Part shown: in pieces, positions 61,953 through 64,000 of the stretch
How the letters are laid out: each line of letters starts with the position of its first letter
Position numbering within the stretch: position 1 is the first letter of the stretch
NCBI RefSeq assembly: GCF_023544865.1
Contig: NZ_JAMJFX010000006.1
Coordinates: forward strand, 92,023 to 156,022
Length of the DNA: 64,000 nt
Direction of reading: 5' to 3'
DNA from: Phaeovulum molybdatiresistens
GTDB taxonomy: Bacteria > Pseudomonadota > Alphaproteobacteria > Rhodobacterales > Rhodobacteraceae
Position numbers and translations under genes: made by a program
Notes under the pieces: model-generated
Database searches by the model: none
The model's input: only the letters and a program-made list of their open reading frames with translations
Told to the model about the DNA's origin: nothing

Positions 61953-63740
61953 ATGATGCAGCGTGAACAGATCCTGATCCTGACCGTTCTGGGGGTGACG
62001 CTGGCGCTGTTCCTTTGGGGGCGGCTGCGTCATGATGCGGTGGCGCTGGGGGCGCTGCTGGCCTGTGTGATCCTTGGGCTGGTGCCGGGGCAGGGGGCTT
62101 TTGCAGGCTTTGGCCATCCGGCGGTGATCACGGTGGCGGGTGTTCTGGTGCTGAGCCAGGCGCTGCAATCATCCGGGGCGGTTGACCTTTTGGCGCGTGC
62201 GGTGCTGCCCGAAAAGGGCGGGCGAATGATCGGGTTTGCGGTGCTGCTGGGGCTGGGGGCGGCGCTGTCGGGGTTCATGAACAACGTGGGTGCGATGGCA
62301 CTGCTGATGCCGGTGGCGGTGCGCTTTGCGGCCAGCCACGATCTGGCGCCGGGGCAGGTGCTGATGCCGCTGGCCTTTGGCACGATCCTGGGGGGGATGA
62401 CCACGCTGGTGGGCACGCCGCCGAACCTGATCGTGGCGGGGTTCCGGGCCGAGGCGGGGCTTGGATCGTTCGGGATGTTCGATTTCACCCCGGTGGGGCT
62501 TGCCGTGGCGCTGGCGGGGCTGGTGTTTGTGGTCACGCTGGGCTGGCGGCTGGTGCCGGTGCGTCCGACGACCGATACCGAGGGCTTTGAAACCGGCGCC
62601 TACATGACCGAGGCGCGGGTGCCCGAGGCCAGCCGCGCCGCCGGCATGACGCTGCGCGCGGTCGAGGATGTGCTGGGCGCGGATGCGCAGGTGATCGGGC
62701 TGATCCGCAATGAGGTGCGCATTACCGCGCCACATGGCGCGCGCAAGTTGAAGGCGGGCGATATTCTGGTGCTGGAGGCCGAGGCCGCCAAGCTGGGCAA
62801 GGCGCTGGCCGAACTGGGGCTGGAGCTGGAGGAGCGGGGGTCGAGTTCCGATGAAGCCGAGGGGCCGCAGGCCGCCGAGGCGGGGCCGATCGCGCTGCGC
62901 GAACTGGTGGTGCGGTCGACCTCGGTTCTGATCGGGCGGTCGGCCAGCGATCTGCGGTTGCGCACGCGCCACGGGCTGAACCTGCTGGCGGTGGCGCGCG
63001 ACGGGCAGCGCACGCGCGGGCGGCTGCGCAGCCTGCGGCTGCGGTCGGGGGATCTGTTGCTGATGCAGGGCCCGGAAGAGGCGATCGCGGGCTTTGCCGA
63101 GGAACATGGCTGCGTGCCGCTGGCGCTGCGGGAATTGCGGCTGCCGGAACGGGGCAAGGCGGTGCGGGCGGCGCTGGTGATGCTGGCCGCGGTGGCGGCG
63201 GTGGCCTTTGGGCTGATCCCGGCGGCACCGGCCTTTGCGCTGGGGGGGCTGGCGGCGGTGGCGCTGAAAGTGCTGCCCGGGCGTGAGGTCTATGGCGCGA
63301 TCGACTGGCCGGTGGTGGTGTTGCTGGCCGCGCTGATCCCGGTGGCCGATGCGATGCAGACGACAGGCGTGGCCGCGCTGATCGCCGAAGGCCTGGTGCA
63401 GGGTGTGGCGCAGGGGCAGGCGGTGCCGGCGTTGGCGCTGGTTCTGGTGGTGACGATGTTCCTGTCGGATGTGATGAACAATGCCGCCACCGCCGCGGTC
63501 ATGAGCCCGATCGCCCTTGGCATTGCCGCGGCGCTTGGCGTCAGCGCCGACAGTTTCCTGATGGCGGTGGCGATCGGGGCGTCCTGCGCCTTTCTGACGC
63601 CGATCGGGCATCAGAACAACACGCTGATCCTGGGGCCGGGGGGCTTTCGCTTTGGCGATTACTGGCGGCTGGGGCTGGTGCTGGAGGTGTTGGTGGTGGT
63701 GGTCAGCCTGCCGCTGCTGCTGATCGTCTGGCCGCTTTAG
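61953..63740 (+). CDS. SLC13-family permease with two TrkA-C (RCK-C) domains
   Basis: 595 residues from ATG 61953 (GACGGGGG upstream); the upstream start 61878 adds unrelated residues. The N-terminal half has membrane helices with PAVITVAGVLVLSQALQ, SGFMNNVGAMALLMPVA and MTTLVGTPPNLIVAGF (the GTPPN ion-binding loop). Two RCK-C regulatory domains (about 215-300 and 305-395) follow, then the second half of the carrier (LSDVMNNAATAAVMSPIALG, LTPIGHQNNTLI). Sodium-coupled uptake of dicarboxylate or sulfate-type anions is likely; the substrate is unknown. Confidence 0.9.
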   Translation: MMQREQILILTVLGVTLALFLWGRLRHDAVALGALLACVILGLVPGQGAFAGFGHPAVITVAGVLVLSQALQSSGAVDLLARAVLPEKGGRMIGFAVLLGLGAALSGFMNNVGAMALLMPVAVRFAASHDLAPGQVLMPLAFGTILGGMTTLVGTPPNLIVAGFRAEAGLGSFGMFDFTPVGLAVALAGLVFVVTLGWRLVPVRPTTDTEGFETGAYMTEARVPEASRAAGMTLRAVEDVLGADAQVIGLIRNEVRITAPHGARKLKAGDILVLEAEAAKLGKALAELGLELEERGSSSDEAEGPQAAEAGPIALRELVVRSTSVLIGRSASDLRLRTRHGLNLLAVARDGQRTRGRLRSLRLRSGDLLLMQGPEEAIAGFAEEHGCVPLALRELRLPERGKAVRAALVMLAAVAAVAFGLIPAAPAFALGGLAAVALKVLPGREVYGAIDWPVVVLLAALIPVADAMQTTGVAALIAEGLVQGVAQGQAVPALALVLVVTMFLSDVMNNAATAAVMSPIALGIAAALGVSADSFLMAVAIGASCAFLTPIGHQNNTLILGPGGFRFGDYWRLGLVLEVLVVVVSLPLLLIVWPL

Positions 63741-64000
63741 GCGGACGGAACAAGCGCCGCCAGCACCAGCCAGCCGCCCAGTTCCGTGACCTGTTGCGCC
63801 GCGCCCAGAACATCGCCGGTCTGCCCGCCAAGGCGTGCCAGCGCCAGCCGCGCCAGGCCCGCGGCCAGCAGCGCCATCACCGGCAGGGCGAAGACGGCCT
63901 GCGGCAGGGCGGGCAGGGCGATCAGCGCCAGCAGGGCCGCGGCCAGAACCTGACCGCCGCCGCCGCCGCGCGCGGCATGGCCCAGCCCGTCGGCACGGGC
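63737..64000 (-). CDS. cobS: Cobalamin synthase CobS, C-terminal part only
   Basis: The reading frame enters from the right edge and ends at TAA 63737-63739; 87 residues are visible. ARADGLGHAARGGGGGQVLAA and LARLALARLGGQTGDVLGAAQQVTELGG match the C-terminus of adenosylcobinamide-GDP ribazoletransferase (the GQTGDVLGA motif is diagnostic). It makes the last step of cobalamin assembly at the inner membrane. Its end overlaps the SLC13 stop by four bases in convergent orientation. The 5' part lies outside the window. Confidence 0.88.
   Translation of the reverse strand, partial: ARADGLGHAARGGGGGQVLAAALLALIALPALPQAVFALPVMALLAAGLARLALARLGGQTGDVLGAAQQVTELGGWLVLAALVPSA

Overview
The window reads as part of an extrachromosomal replicon (plasmid or chromid) of a Rhodobacteraceae alphaproteobacterium, Paracoccus/Rhodobacter-like. 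The reasons are the high GC throughout, many ATGA-overlapping genes, and the replication module near 51-55 kb: divergent parAB beside an initiator carrying a DnaA-N-like domain, a type known from Rhodobacteraceae plasmids. No rRNA, tRNA, IS element or CRISPR array was seen.

Layout. 1-5 kb: a partial small secreted protein, two Crp/Fnr-family regulators with FNR-type boxes, a secreted SEL1-repeat protein and the D-amino-acid dehydrogenase dadA. 5.2-31.2 kb: an exopolysaccharide (EPS) locus. It has a Wza-like exporter, a Wzc-like co-polymerase/kinase, a flippase, a polymerase/ligase, an initiating sugar transferase, three conventional glycosyltransferases, a TIGR04325-like methyltransferase, a GINT1-like transferase and a secreted glycoside hydrolase. 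Embedded in it are a 3,261-residue NRPS-PKS-aminotransferase megasynthase, its Sfp-type phosphopantetheinyl transferase, and two related 54-55-residue membrane proteins that standard gene callers could miss. This is the best candidate for an undescribed system: a lipid- or polysaccharide-linked product made by assembly line and EPS machinery together.

31.4-42.5 kb: a probable sigma-54 regulon. It contains a second-copy-type rpoN, a Dpp-type ABC importer, a C45 acyltransferase/hydrolase, an enhancer-binding activator with no sensor domain, and an AtuA/DUF4387 pair. Sigma-54-type promoters lie in front of the importer and of atuA. 42.5-45.6 kb: nitric-oxide functions (nnrS, nsrR with operator, a DUF6522-like gene), then a perfect FNR-type palindrome followed at promoter-like spacing by a strong terminator, which is a candidate small RNA. 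45.6-48.7 kb: an arsenate operon (arsJ, gapdh, arsR-arsC fusion).

48.7-54.8 kb: replicon maintenance. There is a ScpB-like gene, a DUF1403 gene, a tyrosine recombinase that has lost its catalytic end, a dif-like site, parB, parA, four parS-like palindromes (three inside par coding sequence), a dyad-rich origin region and the initiator. 54.9-60.4 kb: purine catabolism from urate to glyoxylate (puuD, uraH, puuE-uraD fusion, allE, allA) with a LysR regulator; the allantoate amidohydrolase step is not present here. 60.4-64 kb: a dihydrolipoamide-dehydrogenase-like flavoprotein, an SLC13 transporter with two RCK-C domains, and the 3' end of cobS.

All calls are from reading the sequence and recalled family motifs; no database search was run.
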